The notes below the pieces were generated by a model. The model did no database searches, had not been told where the DNA came from, and was given only the letters and a program-made list of their open reading frames with translations. Shown in pieces: positions 16,972-25,552 of a stretch of DNA of 64,000 nt. The DNA comes from Roseiconus nitratireducens (GTDB lineage Bacteria; Planctomycetota; Planctomycetia; Pirellulales; Pirellulaceae). Both the position numbers and the translations under genes were made by a program. The stretch's first letter is position 1. Each line of letters opens with the position of its first letter. The stretch is taken from contig NZ_VWOX01000001.1 of NCBI RefSeq assembly GCF_008629675.1, positions 682,001 to 746,000 of the forward strand, written 5' to 3'.

Positions 16972-18438
16972 ATGAAACAGATTTGGTTGGCTTGTTGTGC
17001 GGTATGGTTTCTTTTGGCTGTTGTTGCTCATGCGGCGGATCGGCCAAACATCGTCCACATCGTCGCCGACGATCTCGGCTGGAAGGACGTTGGCTTTAAC
17101 GGGGCGACTGATGTTCGAACCCCAAACATCGACGCACTCGCCAGTGGTGGTGCGAAACTCACGCAGTTCTACACTCAGTCGATGTGCACGCCCACTCGTG
17201 CGGCGTTGATGACCGGGCGTTATCCGTTTCGCTATGGGTTGCAAACCATTGTGATCCCTGGCCCCGCCGATTATGGCCTCGACACGACCGAGTATCTGTT
17301 GCCGCAGTGCCTGAAGGATGCGGGCTACCGCACCGCGATCATCGGCAAGTGGCATCTCGGGCATGCCCACATGAAGTATTGGCCGAAGCAACGGGGTTTC
17401 GACTATCAGTACGGCGCGATGATAGGCGAGTTGGACTACTTCACGCACAGTGACGCTGGCGTGCTGGATTGGTTCCGCAACAACAAGCCGGTGAAAGAGA
17501 AAGGCTACACCACGCAACTGCTCGGTGCCGACGCGGTGGACTTCATCCACCGGCAGGCTGCCGACCGACCTTTTTATCTCTATCTGGCGTTCAATGCGCC
17601 GCACACACCTTATCAAGCCCCCCAGGAATACATCGAGCGGTTCGCAGACATCACGGTGCCAACGCGTCGCATTTATGCGGGCATGATCGCTTGCCTCGAT
17701 GACGAGATCGGCAAGGTTGTTTCTGCACTTGAGAAGAAGGGGCTCCGTAAAAACACGCTGATTCTGCTGCATAGCGACAACGGCGGCACCAAAAACGCGA
17801 TGTTTGCCGGGCAGATGACCGACCTGTCGAAGACCGTCCTCCCTTGCGATAATGGTCCCTATCGCGATGGCAAGGGATCACTGTTTGAGGGGGGCAACCG
17901 CGTCGTGGCATGCGCGAACTGGCCTGGGAAGATCAAGCCGCAAGCGGTGGAAGGGATCATCCACGCGGTGGACCTCTATCCAACGTTCGCCGCACTCGCT
18001 GGTGCGTCGACTGCCAAGTGCAAGCCATTGGACGGCGTGAATGTCTGGGAGACGATTGCCAATGGCAGCCCATCGCCAAGAACCGAGGTCGTCTACAATG
18101 TCGAACCTTTCCGGGGGGCGTTGCGACAGGGAGACTGGAAACTGATCTGGCGTTCACTCATTCCAACCAGCGTCGATCTCTACAACCTGGCCACCGACCC
18201 TTACGAGCAAGACAACGTGGCCTCCGCACATCCCGAAAGGGTAGCGGCCATGCAAGATCGCCTCAATTTTTTGGGAGGTGAGTCGGCCAAACCGCTGGCG
18301 TTGATCTACGTAACTCGCGTTGGTTTGGCACATGGTAAGCCGCTCATCGCCAGCGAAGAGAATAAAGACCCGGCCCCACTCGATGCGCACGGTCCGTCAA
18401 TCACGGACGAACGTTTTGGCGATCCCGATCGACCCTGA
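16972..18438 (+). CDS. Formylglycine-dependent sulfatase (family S1)
   Basis: Secreted sulfatase of 488 residues with an N-terminal signal peptide ending near AHAAD. Metal-binding residues are in NIVHIVADDLGWKD. The maturation motif C-T-P-T-R starts at Cys72, which would be converted to formylglycine by an anaerobic or FGE-type maturase encoded elsewhere. The second metal site is LLHSDNGG. Further family blocks are GKWHLGHA and the C-terminal VDLYPTFAALAG. It resembles the arylsulfatase B/GALNS-like group, but substrate (algal or animal sulfated glycan, or aryl sulfate) cannot be read from the sequence. It lies behind the AssT-like gene on the same strand. Confidence 0.92.
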   Translation: MKQIWLACCAVWFLLAVVAHAADRPNIVHIVADDLGWKDVGFNGATDVRTPNIDALASGGAKLTQFYTQSMCTPTRAALMTGRYPFRYGLQTIVIPGPADYGLDTTEYLLPQCLKDAGYRTAIIGKWHLGHAHMKYWPKQRGFDYQYGAMIGELDYFTHSDAGVLDWFRNNKPVKEKGYTTQLLGADAVDFIHRQAADRPFYLYLAFNAPHTPYQAPQEYIERFADITVPTRRIYAGMIACLDDEIGKVVSALEKKGLRKNTLILLHSDNGGTKNAMFAGQMTDLSKTVLPCDNGPYRDGKGSLFEGGNRVVACANWPGKIKPQAVEGIIHAVDLYPTFAALAGASTAKCKPLDGVNVWETIANGSPSPRTEVVYNVEPFRGALRQGDWKLIWRSLIPTSVDLYNLATDPYEQDNVASAHPERVAAMQDRLNFLGGESAKPLALIYVTRVGLAHGKPLIASEENKDPAPLDAHGPSITDERFGDPDRP

Positions 18439-19118
18439 ACGCCATGGGCTTGAAAGACTCGTTGGTGCGATTGGCCAACGAGCACGTTGCGGAGGTCGTC
18501 TTACTTCCTGCGTTTGGGGGGGTGTCCGATTAGAGACTCTGCGATGCAAAACTCACTGGATTTGATGATTGCAGGTCAGAGCGAGCGGAGCAAAGAAAGC
18601 TCTAACCGGATCTCGACCCCCCGATTTCAAGACTGGCATGCACACGCTGACCAAAGACACGCCCTCATTGAGCAATTACGGTACCAGCAACACGGAGCTT
18701 AGGCCGTCCATATACTGGATTTCATGCTGATGGCGCAGACTGCAGAGGTGTTCAATTCCACCTACAGGCACACAATTCTCGACTAGGGGCCGGATTGTCC
18801 AACTTATGCAGACTGCAATCGCGTTCAAGCCGAATCGGTGTTCGCGATTTCTACTATGTCCTAAAACGCGGTGTGGTATTTCAGCAGCGCGATCGCGCTA
18901 GCTGCCGTGGCGTCGGTAGACTTTCTCAGGGCCTGGCCGATGTTGGCTGTCGGACTGGCCGTGAATACGTTGGCACACAGGTGACAACGAAGCGGTTGCA
19001 TTGTGTGCACACGCGCGTTAAGCGGCTCTTGTCCGGTCACACGCACCAGGTCACGAGAAGCTTTCTGGTAAAGCGTTTGCTGCTGACAGTCAAGACATTT
19101 ATGGCCTTGGCCAGTTTT
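18439..19118. other. 680-base gap after the sulfatase
   Basis: Just after the sulfatase stop, CTCGTTGG and CCAACGAG (18458-18482) form an 8-bp hairpin that may end its transcript; no T-run follows. The remainder shows only short frames without family resemblance or a plausible ribosome site. I see no RNA gene in it. Confidence 0.5.
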
Positions 19119-19136
19119 TTTCTATCAACATAGAAA
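19119..19136. promoter_or_regulatory. Distal BlaI-type operator
   Basis: The 18-base palindrome TTTCTA-TCAACA-TAGAAA has arms identical to a second palindrome 52 bases downstream. BlaI/MecI dimers bind dyads of this size upstream of their own operon, and the blaI-like start lies 79 bases after it. The arms differ from the staphylococcal TACA/TGTA core, so the assignment is from position and symmetry. Confidence 0.72.
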
Positions 19137-19170
19137 TAGGACTTACCCCCCTGTTCTCGATTGCGTAAGA

Positions 19171-19188
19171 TTTCTACAGGGATAGAAA
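19171..19188. promoter_or_regulatory. Proximal BlaI-type operator
   Basis: TTTCTA-CAGGGA-TAGAAA repeats the arms and 6-base spacing of the site at 19119. The 52-base offset is close to five turns of B-DNA, placing both dyads on the same face. It lies 26 bases before the blaI-like ATG, where bound repressor would block transcription initiation. Confidence 0.75.
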
Positions 19189-19214
19189 AAGAATGGCTAG
19201 CCGGGAGCACGACC

Positions 19215-19616
19215 ATGACCCGATCGACGACACCGCAGCCGACCGAACTAGAGCTGCAAATGCTCAAAGTGCTGTGGGCCAATTCACCGAAAACAGCTCG
19301 CGAAATCCGTGATGCGTTGGCTTCGCATGGACGCGATCTGGCTCACACGTCCGTGATTACCACGCTGCAAAAGATGGTTGCCAAGGGGCAATTAAAGCAG
19401 CTCGATCCGGTCGAGGGTAAGGCGTTTCGGTTCGAGCCGCTGGTTTCCGTCGATGCTGTGTCAAAAAGTATGCTGGGCAACCTGGTGGATCGGGTGTTTG
19501 ATGGGTCTGCCGAGGCCGTTCTGCTGAATCTGTTTGACGTGACGGACCTGGACGCGGACTCGTTGAAGCGACTTCGCCACGTGTTCAATCAGAAGATGCG
19601 GGAGAAGCAGCAATGA
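19215..19616 (+). CDS. BlaI/MecI/CopY-family transcriptional repressor
   Basis: Winged-helix repressor of 133 residues. The ATG at 19215 is preferred: GGGAG lies just upstream, and the family pattern (PTELELQMLKVLW) begins within ten residues. The winged helix spans about residues 8-75, with the recognition region TSVITTLQKMVAKGQL; the C-terminal half forms the dimerisation helices. In the known system, the M56 protease partner cleaves the repressor on sensing a signal. The stop overlaps the next gene by four bases (ATGA). Two matching palindromes upstream (19119, 19171) are the likely operators, giving autoregulation of this four-gene operon. Confidence 0.92.
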   Translation: MTRSTTPQPTELELQMLKVLWANSPKTAREIRDALASHGRDLAHTSVITTLQKMVAKGQLKQLDPVEGKAFRFEPLVSVDAVSKSMLGNLVDRVFDGSAEAVLLNLFDVTDLDADSLKRLRHVFNQKMREKQQ

Positions 19617-22600
19617 ACGATCTCTGGCATCACTGGTTCGCTGGAAGTTGGACGCATGTCATAGCACTTTCGCTCGCCCATTTATTGTGGCAGGGCGTGT
19701 TGATTGGCTTGGTTGTTGCGAGCCTCGATCGGTTGCTGAGAAAGGCGTCGGCAAGTTCTCGGTACGTTTTGCATTTGGTCGCGCTGGCCGGTTTGCCAGT
19801 ATGCTTTGTGTTGACGATGGGCAACGTGGATGTCACCACACCAATGCAGGTTGCCGTGGCGAGTGAAGTTGTATCAGACGAGCCCGAGTCCGCTCCGGAA
19901 CAAATCAATGGTCCACCTGCAGGACCGCCGGCCGGAGTGTATGAGCTTTCGGGCAACTCGATGGTCCAAACCACGATAGCAGCCGAACCGCAAAAGTCTC
20001 AAGTTGCGGTAGACTCACCGTCAACCGTCGAGGGAAATAACATCGTCTTTGAAGATCTCGATGTCGCTCGAAATGAACACGCGTGGCTGCCGAATCTGGC
20101 TCCGATAATTGTCGTAGCCTACTTGCTTGGTGTAGCTGTTTTTCTCATTCGGCTGACGCTGGCCGTCTGGGGCGGGCATCGATTGCGATCGACCTCGCAG
20201 CCGCTTGATGATTCGCATCTGCTCAACATCGTGGCCGAACAAGCACGCCGTGTTGGATTGCGAATCGTGCCCGTTGTTGCTCTATGCGAAAGAGTTGCCG
20301 TGCCAACCGTTGTCGGTGTCGTACGACCGATGGTGTTGATACCAGCTTCGATCATCACGGGGCTTACTCCGGAACAGTTCGCCACAATCATCAGCCATGA
20401 GCTGGCACATATTCGACGCTATGACCTGCTGGCGACATTGCTTCAACGCACCATTGAATCGTTTTTCTTTTTTCACCCGGTTGTTTGGTATCTAAGTCGG
20501 CGGATCAGTCGCCATCGCGAAGTGTGCTGTGACGATCTGGTGGTTTCAACCGGGCATGGACCGATGGAGTATGCCGGAGCCTTGTTGCGCATGGCTGAAT
20601 TGTGTGTGGCCGTTGAACCAACCGGAGCCATTGCAGCGACCGCGACGGGGACTGACCGTTCGCAATTCGAGTCTCGGGTAACAAGGTTGATGACAATGAC
20701 ACAACGAACGCAACTCCGATTGACACGCGTCGGCGCCGTTCTGTTGGGATCGCTGCTCATTCCGCTAATGACCGTGCCGCCGCTGATTGTGGGCCTTGTT
20801 CAGGCGAAGGAAACCGAGGATACGGACACCGTAACCGGTACCCTTCAGGTGCAAATGGCGGTTCTGACGCCCGGCCCAAAATCGGAAGAAGATGTCAACT
20901 CAGGAAGCTGGCGAGTGGCGGTCGATTGGAAAGTACCGATTCGAACTGAAGGTGGTGCTGGAAGCGTCATCTCCGAAGTCGACGGTGCGATCCTGCGAAT
21001 CGAGTGGCAGGCAGTTCGGCGATACAACGGCGGACTTCAGTTCGATAGGTTCAACTGGTCGATCGACAATCCTATCGATCGACGTGACGGGGTTTCGCTC
21101 GGTGGCATCGGCGGTCGACAGATCGCTCCCCAGTCATCGTGGTTCGGCGATGAATTTGAATCGCTTGCGTCAATGCAACTCGATACGGCAGGTGAGCAGA
21201 AATCAGATCGCGTTCTGGTGTTCCGCGCGAGACACCTGCCAGCCAACATGAAGATCAAGCGGCTAAGCCTTCCGGAATTGCTAAGTTCCCCATTGATAGA
21301 AAAAGTCACGGAGTCGAAACCATATGGAGACGAAGCTATAAACGATGGACCGATATCGGACGAAACAAGGCGGCTTTTTCAAGCCGCCTATGACAGTGAT
21401 CCGTCTTTCGGACGCGCCTCTATCAAACACGCAGGGCAACGGCAAAAAATCGCAAATTGGAATCGAGTACTGCAGCAAGACGGTCTGACTCGCGAGCAAC
21501 AAATCTTCGCGTGGTGGCGCATCGGGTCGCTGGCGGCATACAACTTTAACGCTGGCCAGGGTGAAACGGCGGACAACGATCTGGCTGCCAAAGCGTTTCG
21601 AAAGGTCCTTTCCATCGGAAATGATCTGGTTTGTCGAGAAACACTGGGCGCCGCCACTGTGTATGCAACACTCGGCGGAGGCACGCGAGAAGATCAAGCC
21701 AGTCGCATTGAGTTTGCCAAACAGTGGCTGACAATGCGAACCGAGGCGATGGTTGTGCAGAGCGCATGGCTGGTCAATCACAACGGCTATGGCATCGATG
21801 GACGCTTGATGCCCGGCGGCATGAACTTGCAGACAGAAGCCGAAAAGGCGGAGTACCTCACCAAGGAACTCGCCAATGCTCGCGAGAGTGTGGCCGCCCG
21901 CGCAGCGATGGCAGCTGCGAAAGAAGACCGCCCAATGTTGCGCGATGCAGCTCTCAAAAGACTCGCAGATCGCGTCGTGGCTGCTGCTGGTTCATCAACA
22001 TGGAAGCTTCATCATGTCGACAAACTACCAACGGTGCTGGCAGACGACTCGCTCGGCTACCGAATCACGCTTCGCCGAACGTGGGAGGAATACTCGAGTC
22101 TGCCGCAACAAAAAGAAGCGCCACCGGATGAGCCTGGACCGTTTGAACGCAAGCATGAGGACTGGGAATTCGTGCTATTCCCCCGTGAGCGGCAAGACGC
22201 TAGCCGCCGGTCCGATGCGTCAACACCCGCGGATAGCGGCTCGCGGCTTACGCAGTCGTCGCTGGCGGTTCTAGGATTAAAAATCCTCTGGAAAACCGCT
22301 TCCAGCCCTTACCACACACAGGCCGTTTGCATGGGCGAGGGCCATGGTTTCGTCTGGTACTCGCTCGGAACGCTTTTCCGCCAGGAGACGATCCGCGAGA
22401 AACTCAAACTCACCGGAGGCGACGATCGAATTGACTTGTTGATCGTTGGAACGCAGATTGAAGACGAGGGCAAAATCACTGCCAACTCATGCGCACGACT
22501 GATGGAACGGTTTGGCGATGAAGCACTCGGACGAATTGAAATAGCGATCGAGCAAACGCAGGAGCCCACCGCACTTCGTGGGCTGATCGGATCACTCGCT

Positions 22601-24298
22601 TCCATTCGTACCGATGCTGCCACCAAGCTGCTGATGAGGCTGCACGAGTCTGACTACAAAGACATCAGCGCAGCAGCCGACTTTGCCTTAGTTCATCGAC
22701 CGTTGCGTCCGGCGGCAAAGTCCGCGTACTTGGACATGCTTTTGAAGCATCGGCATGTCGATGTCGCTTGTGCAGACGCCGTTCATTTCAGGTGGAAGGA
22801 AGCATTGCCGAGTCTGGTCCATTTGACCTCGCGTCCCGAAAGCCTGCGCGAGTTGTCGTGGACGATTCCCGCACGTCGTGAATTGGAAGGCAAGCCCATC
22901 GAATACAAGTTAATCGGGGCGAAGCAAACGATCATTGCTGAGCGAACCGATCCCAATGATGTCCGAGACGCATGGCAAACACTCACTGACTCCGACGACT
23001 TCGAGGCGGTTGTCCTGATCGGCATCGAACTGGCGACCTACACCGCCAAAGGTCCCCAAAAGCGAATCAATGACTTCGGATTTCGGGTGCTGCTGACCCG
23101 ACCTCGCGATGAGCTAACTGCGTATCTGAAAGGCATTGGCAAGGTTATGCCTGCAGAGAATGCCAAACAAGTACAGCAGTTGCTTCGACAGTTGCAACGG
23201 TCGGAACAATTCAAGCGTTTGCAGTCTCACGGCATCCTCGTGACTCCCGGCGGGATCGGTGGTGCGAGCCATCGGTATGTCGTCCCCAGCGATTTTCTGG
23301 GCGGGTATGCAATTGACGATTTGTTGCAGTACTGCGTGAGCTTTAGCCCAAAGTCAGAAATCGTCTTCTTCGGCCCCGTCATTACGGACGATCAGTTTCG
23401 GCAATTTCACTTATTGCTGCCCGAATCGCACGTTCGTCGCATGGCGGCCGTTTGGTTGAACATCGTCGCCACCGTCTCCGGCGATGAAAGCGAACGCAAA
23501 ATACTGCGAGTTTCTGACCTCGGTTCACCGGCGCGAGAGATCGGATTGCATGTCGATGACGTGATCGTGGGAATTGGTCCGTTCCGTTGGCCCAAGTCCG
23601 AGTCTCGCGACGCATACAACGCGGCGATGCTTACGCAGCGTCCCGGACAAGAATCAAAGATCGTCGTGGACCGCAATGCAAAACTTCTCACCTTCCCCGT
23701 CACGTGGGAAGAATCCACGGCACATCGCTTGCTGTGTGGCAATGGCATGCCCACAACGCAACGCGAGGCGATTCAATCTGCAAAACCCCACGTTGACGAA
23801 ACTTCGACGACCGATAGCTTTCAGGCACTCACTGGCAAGTGGGAGGCAACCGAGGCATCGCACCATTTGCTTGATTCAAAATTGGTCGAAGCGAACCAGA
23901 CGGGTTTCGCGATCGCGATCGACAAGCAGTTCGGCGAGTCTTATCGCAAAACGTCGGACACATACGAGAATCAGTATCGGGAATTCCTTGAGCAAAAAGG
24001 ACATGCTGCCGTTGTGTCGGGAACGATTAAGTTCGATTACGGTGGCGAATCGGAACTGATGATAGCCAGGAAAGACGGTGAGCTTTATCTCTGGTACGGA
24101 GTTGTCACCGGTGGCAATCCACGCATCTTCCTGCGCGGCGGTGCCGACAGAACTTCCGTTGATTCCCTCGCAATCCAGTGGACTTCCTCGTGTAGCGACA
24201 GCCCCTTGGATTTGGACACAGACTCTGCGGGGGTCGTCTACCAGCGCCCACGCCCGACTCACCCCAGCCAAACAAAGAATTCAATGAGACTGAAATGA
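19613..24298 (+). CDS. Giant M56-family (BlaR1-like) membrane protease with HEAT-like, PDZ and C-terminal beta-rich modules
   Basis: 1561 residues, over twice the length of BlaR1. Two N-terminal membrane helices (about 14-37 and 52-70) and another at about 166-189 precede the cytoplasmic M56 protease, with HELAH at 262-266 and the downstream REVCCDDL block supplying the third ligand. A further helix (about 372-397) leads to an extracytoplasmic region of roughly 1160 residues. That region shows a beta-rich segment, an all-helical segment (about 590-720), HEAT-like helices (about 955-1060), a PDZ-like domain (about 1293-1372: LRVSDLGSPAREIGLHVDDV) and a beta-rich end (about 1403-1520). It is not a penicillin-binding sensor, so the signal is probably something other than a beta-lactam. 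A repeat element is embedded in frame near residues 858-881. Confidence 0.88.
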   Translation: MNDLWHHWFAGSWTHVIALSLAHLLWQGVLIGLVVASLDRLLRKASASSRYVLHLVALAGLPVCFVLTMGNVDVTTPMQVAVASEVVSDEPESAPEQINGPPAGPPAGVYELSGNSMVQTTIAAEPQKSQVAVDSPSTVEGNNIVFEDLDVARNEHAWLPNLAPIIVVAYLLGVAVFLIRLTLAVWGGHRLRSTSQPLDDSHLLNIVAEQARRVGLRIVPVVALCERVAVPTVVGVVRPMVLIPASIITGLTPEQFATIISHELAHIRRYDLLATLLQRTIESFFFFHPVVWYLSRRISRHREVCCDDLVVSTGHGPMEYAGALLRMAELCVAVEPTGAIAATATGTDRSQFESRVTRLMTMTQRTQLRLTRVGAVLLGSLLIPLMTVPPLIVGLVQAKETEDTDTVTGTLQVQMAVLTPGPKSEEDVNSGSWRVAVDWKVPIRTEGGAGSVISEVDGAILRIEWQAVRRYNGGLQFDRFNWSIDNPIDRRDGVSLGGIGGRQIAPQSSWFGDEFESLASMQLDTAGEQKSDRVLVFRARHLPANMKIKRLSLPELLSSPLIEKVTESKPYGDEAINDGPISDETRRLFQAAYDSDPSFGRASIKHAGQRQKIANWNRVLQQDGLTREQQIFAWWRIGSLAAYNFNAGQGETADNDLAAKAFRKVLSIGNDLVCRETLGAATVYATLGGGTREDQASRIEFAKQWLTMRTEAMVVQSAWLVNHNGYGIDGRLMPGGMNLQTEAEKAEYLTKELANARESVAARAAMAAAKEDRPMLRDAALKRLADRVVAAAGSSTWKLHHVDKLPTVLADDSLGYRITLRRTWEEYSSLPQQKEAPPDEPGPFERKHEDWEFVLFPRERQDASRRSDASTPADSGSRLTQSSLAVLGLKILWKTASSPYHTQAVCMGEGHGFVWYSLGTLFRQETIREKLKLTGGDDRIDLLIVGTQIEDEGKITANSCARLMERFGDEALGRIEIAIEQTQEPTALRGLIGSLASIRTDAATKLLMRLHESDYKDISAAADFALVHRPLRPAAKSAYLDMLLKHRHVDVACADAVHFRWKEALPSLVHLTSRPESLRELSWTIPARRELEGKPIEYKLIGAKQTIIAERTDPNDVRDAWQTLTDSDDFEAVVLIGIELATYTAKGPQKRINDFGFRVLLTRPRDELTAYLKGIGKVMPAENAKQVQQLLRQLQRSEQFKRLQSHGILVTPGGIGGASHRYVVPSDFLGGYAIDDLLQYCVSFSPKSEIVFFGPVITDDQFRQFHLLLPESHVRRMAAVWLNIVATVSGDESERKILRVSDLGSPAREIGLHVDDVIVGIGPFRWPKSESRDAYNAAMLTQRPGQESKIVVDRNAKLLTFPVTWEESTAHRLLCGNGMPTTQREAIQSAKPHVDETSTTDSFQALTGKWEATEASHHLLDSKLVEANQTGFAIAIDKQFGESYRKTSDTYENQYREFLEQKGHAAVVSGTIKFDYGGESELMIARKDGELYLWYGVVTGGNPRIFLRGGADRTSVDSLAIQWTSSCSDSPLDLDTDSAGVVYQRPRPTHPSQTKNSMRLK
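22185..22255 (+). repeat. MITE-like repeat copy inside the M56 gene
   Basis: About 70 bases (GAGCGGCAAGACGCTAGCCG ... CCCGCGG-TAGC ... CGCGGCTTACGCA) closely match the intergenic elements at 49017-49086 and, inverted, at 56586-56665. It is translated in frame without a stop, adding about 23 residues (containing RRSDASTPADSGSR) to the extracytoplasmic part of the protease. Confidence 0.75.
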
Positions 24299-24480
24299 AA
24301 AGCATCAGTGCTGCCATCATTGTTGTCATCGCCGCTGCCTTATTGTTGGGAAGTGCGGTGATTGCTCACGACGACACGGCTCTTTTTATCCAAGTTGTCG
24401 GCTGTATTGTCGGCATTTTCGGGATTGCTGGCTGGTTGATGACATTGCGAACGACGAAGCGTGTTGACGATTCCAAGTGA
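24295..24480 (+). CDS. Small two-helix membrane protein
   Basis: 61 residues, starting within the last codon of the M56 gene (ATGA overlap), so translation is probably coupled to it. It contains two hydrophobic stretches (about residues 4-24 and 30-49) joined by HDDTAL, and a short charged tail (RTTKRVDDSK). No known family is recognised. Position suggests an accessory or modulator of the membrane protease, or a small structural membrane peptide; this is inference from overlap alone. Confidence 0.7.
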   Translation: MKSISAAIIVVIAAALLLGSAVIAHDDTALFIQVVGCIVGIFGIAGWLMTLRTTKRVDDSK

Positions 24481-24544
24481 CGTCCTCACGCTTCGGCTCG
24501 CTTGCTGTCCTGCCACTCGGGTAACCAACAGAAAAGGAACCACA

Positions 24545-25552
24545 ATGAATGTCCTGCTTAGAGTTGCAATTTCAATGTTTGTATGTTCCGTCGCAATTGC
24601 GGAGGATGCTCCGAAAGATACGACGATGTTGCAAGGTACATGGGTGCTTTCGCATGGAGTCTTCAGTGGGAAGACTCTAAAACAACAATTTCTTAAGGAG
24701 GGCGTTGGAGATCTTCAGATCACCTTCTCCGATGACATCATGACCATGTCTGGTGGTGGCAGCCCTGATCACACCTATCAGTTTACGCTCGATCCAGCTA
24801 CGGATCCGAAATCGATGCAAATTGTCACGATTGAGACTCGCGGCAAAGCACCGAAGGGGGCGAAGCTTCGATGCATCTATAAGATCGATGGCAATGAGTT
24901 GATTCTCTGCATGCCAGCCGACTCCTCTGTTGATCCTCCGAAGGAGTTTAACGCCCCTGAAGGATCTCGTCTGACATTCCTTGTCTTGGCTCGCGATACC
25001 GCAACCACGGCTGTTGCTGCGAAACCGATCGCAGACGGAGGTGCCAAGGCACTGCAATTCGCCAATCAGGCCGTTGCCGCACTTGAAGCTGAAAGGTTGA
25101 GTATGGAAGCAGGCGCGAAAGCGGGGCACGTCTCAAAGACGCGAATCGACGAGCTTCGATCCGAATTGTTCGATGCCCGGCTTATTCTGCTTCGGCTTCA
25201 GGGAGATGAAGCGGGAATCGCCATGCTCCTGCAAGGTGAAATCAAGCTTGAAAAGGCGCGATTCGAACGATTGAAAGAACTGACTTCCCAAGGCTACGTC
25301 GGCGGCGAAAAGCTACGCGGGGGTGAGTTGCGGTTGCTCAGCGTGCAACAGCAGCATGCGCTTCACGAAAAAGATCAAGCGAAAGCTGACGAAGTATTGC
25401 GTCGAGCCTTCGAGATTGAACAACAACACTTGCAGCGACTGGAATCGCTATCTTCCCATGGAGTCGCAAATCGATCCGTTATTGCTCGGCACAAGCTCCG
25501 CATCGCACGTCTGCTCGCGGATCGGCAGGTTGAGCCAGTCGAATGCCACTGA
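24545..25552 (+). CDS. Secreted TIGR03067-like protein with a C-terminal coiled coil
   Basis: 335 residues from the ATG at 24545, chosen because AAGGAA precedes it and a signal peptide (to about AIAED) begins there; the frame is open to 24461. Residues about 25-150 follow the planctomycete TIGR03067 pattern: 'LQGTWVLSHG...', a beta-rich middle, 'GNELILCMP', ending 'RLTFLVLAR'. Residues about 165-330 are strongly helical and rich in Leu, Glu, Arg and Ala, predicting a coiled coil resembling the helical regions of TolC-like proteins. It is the last gene of the BlaI/M56 operon, 64 bases after the small membrane protein. Function unknown; it may be part of the extracytoplasmic response. Confidence 0.75.
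   Translation: MNVLLRVAISMFVCSVAIAEDAPKDTTMLQGTWVLSHGVFSGKTLKQQFLKEGVGDLQITFSDDIMTMSGGGSPDHTYQFTLDPATDPKSMQIVTIETRGKAPKGAKLRCIYKIDGNELILCMPADSSVDPPKEFNAPEGSRLTFLVLARDTATTAVAAKPIADGGAKALQFANQAVAALEAERLSMEAGAKAGHVSKTRIDELRSELFDARLILLRLQGDEAGIAMLLQGEIKLEKARFERLKELTSQGYVGGEKLRGGELRLLSVQQQHALHEKDQAKADEVLRRAFEIEQQHLQRLESLSSHGVANRSVIARHKLRIARLLADRQVEPVECH

Noticed and set aside
19613..24298. Assignment as a beta-lactam sensor (BlaR1/MecR1)
   Set aside because: No penicillin-binding SxxK/SxN/KTG domain is visible in the long C-terminal region.
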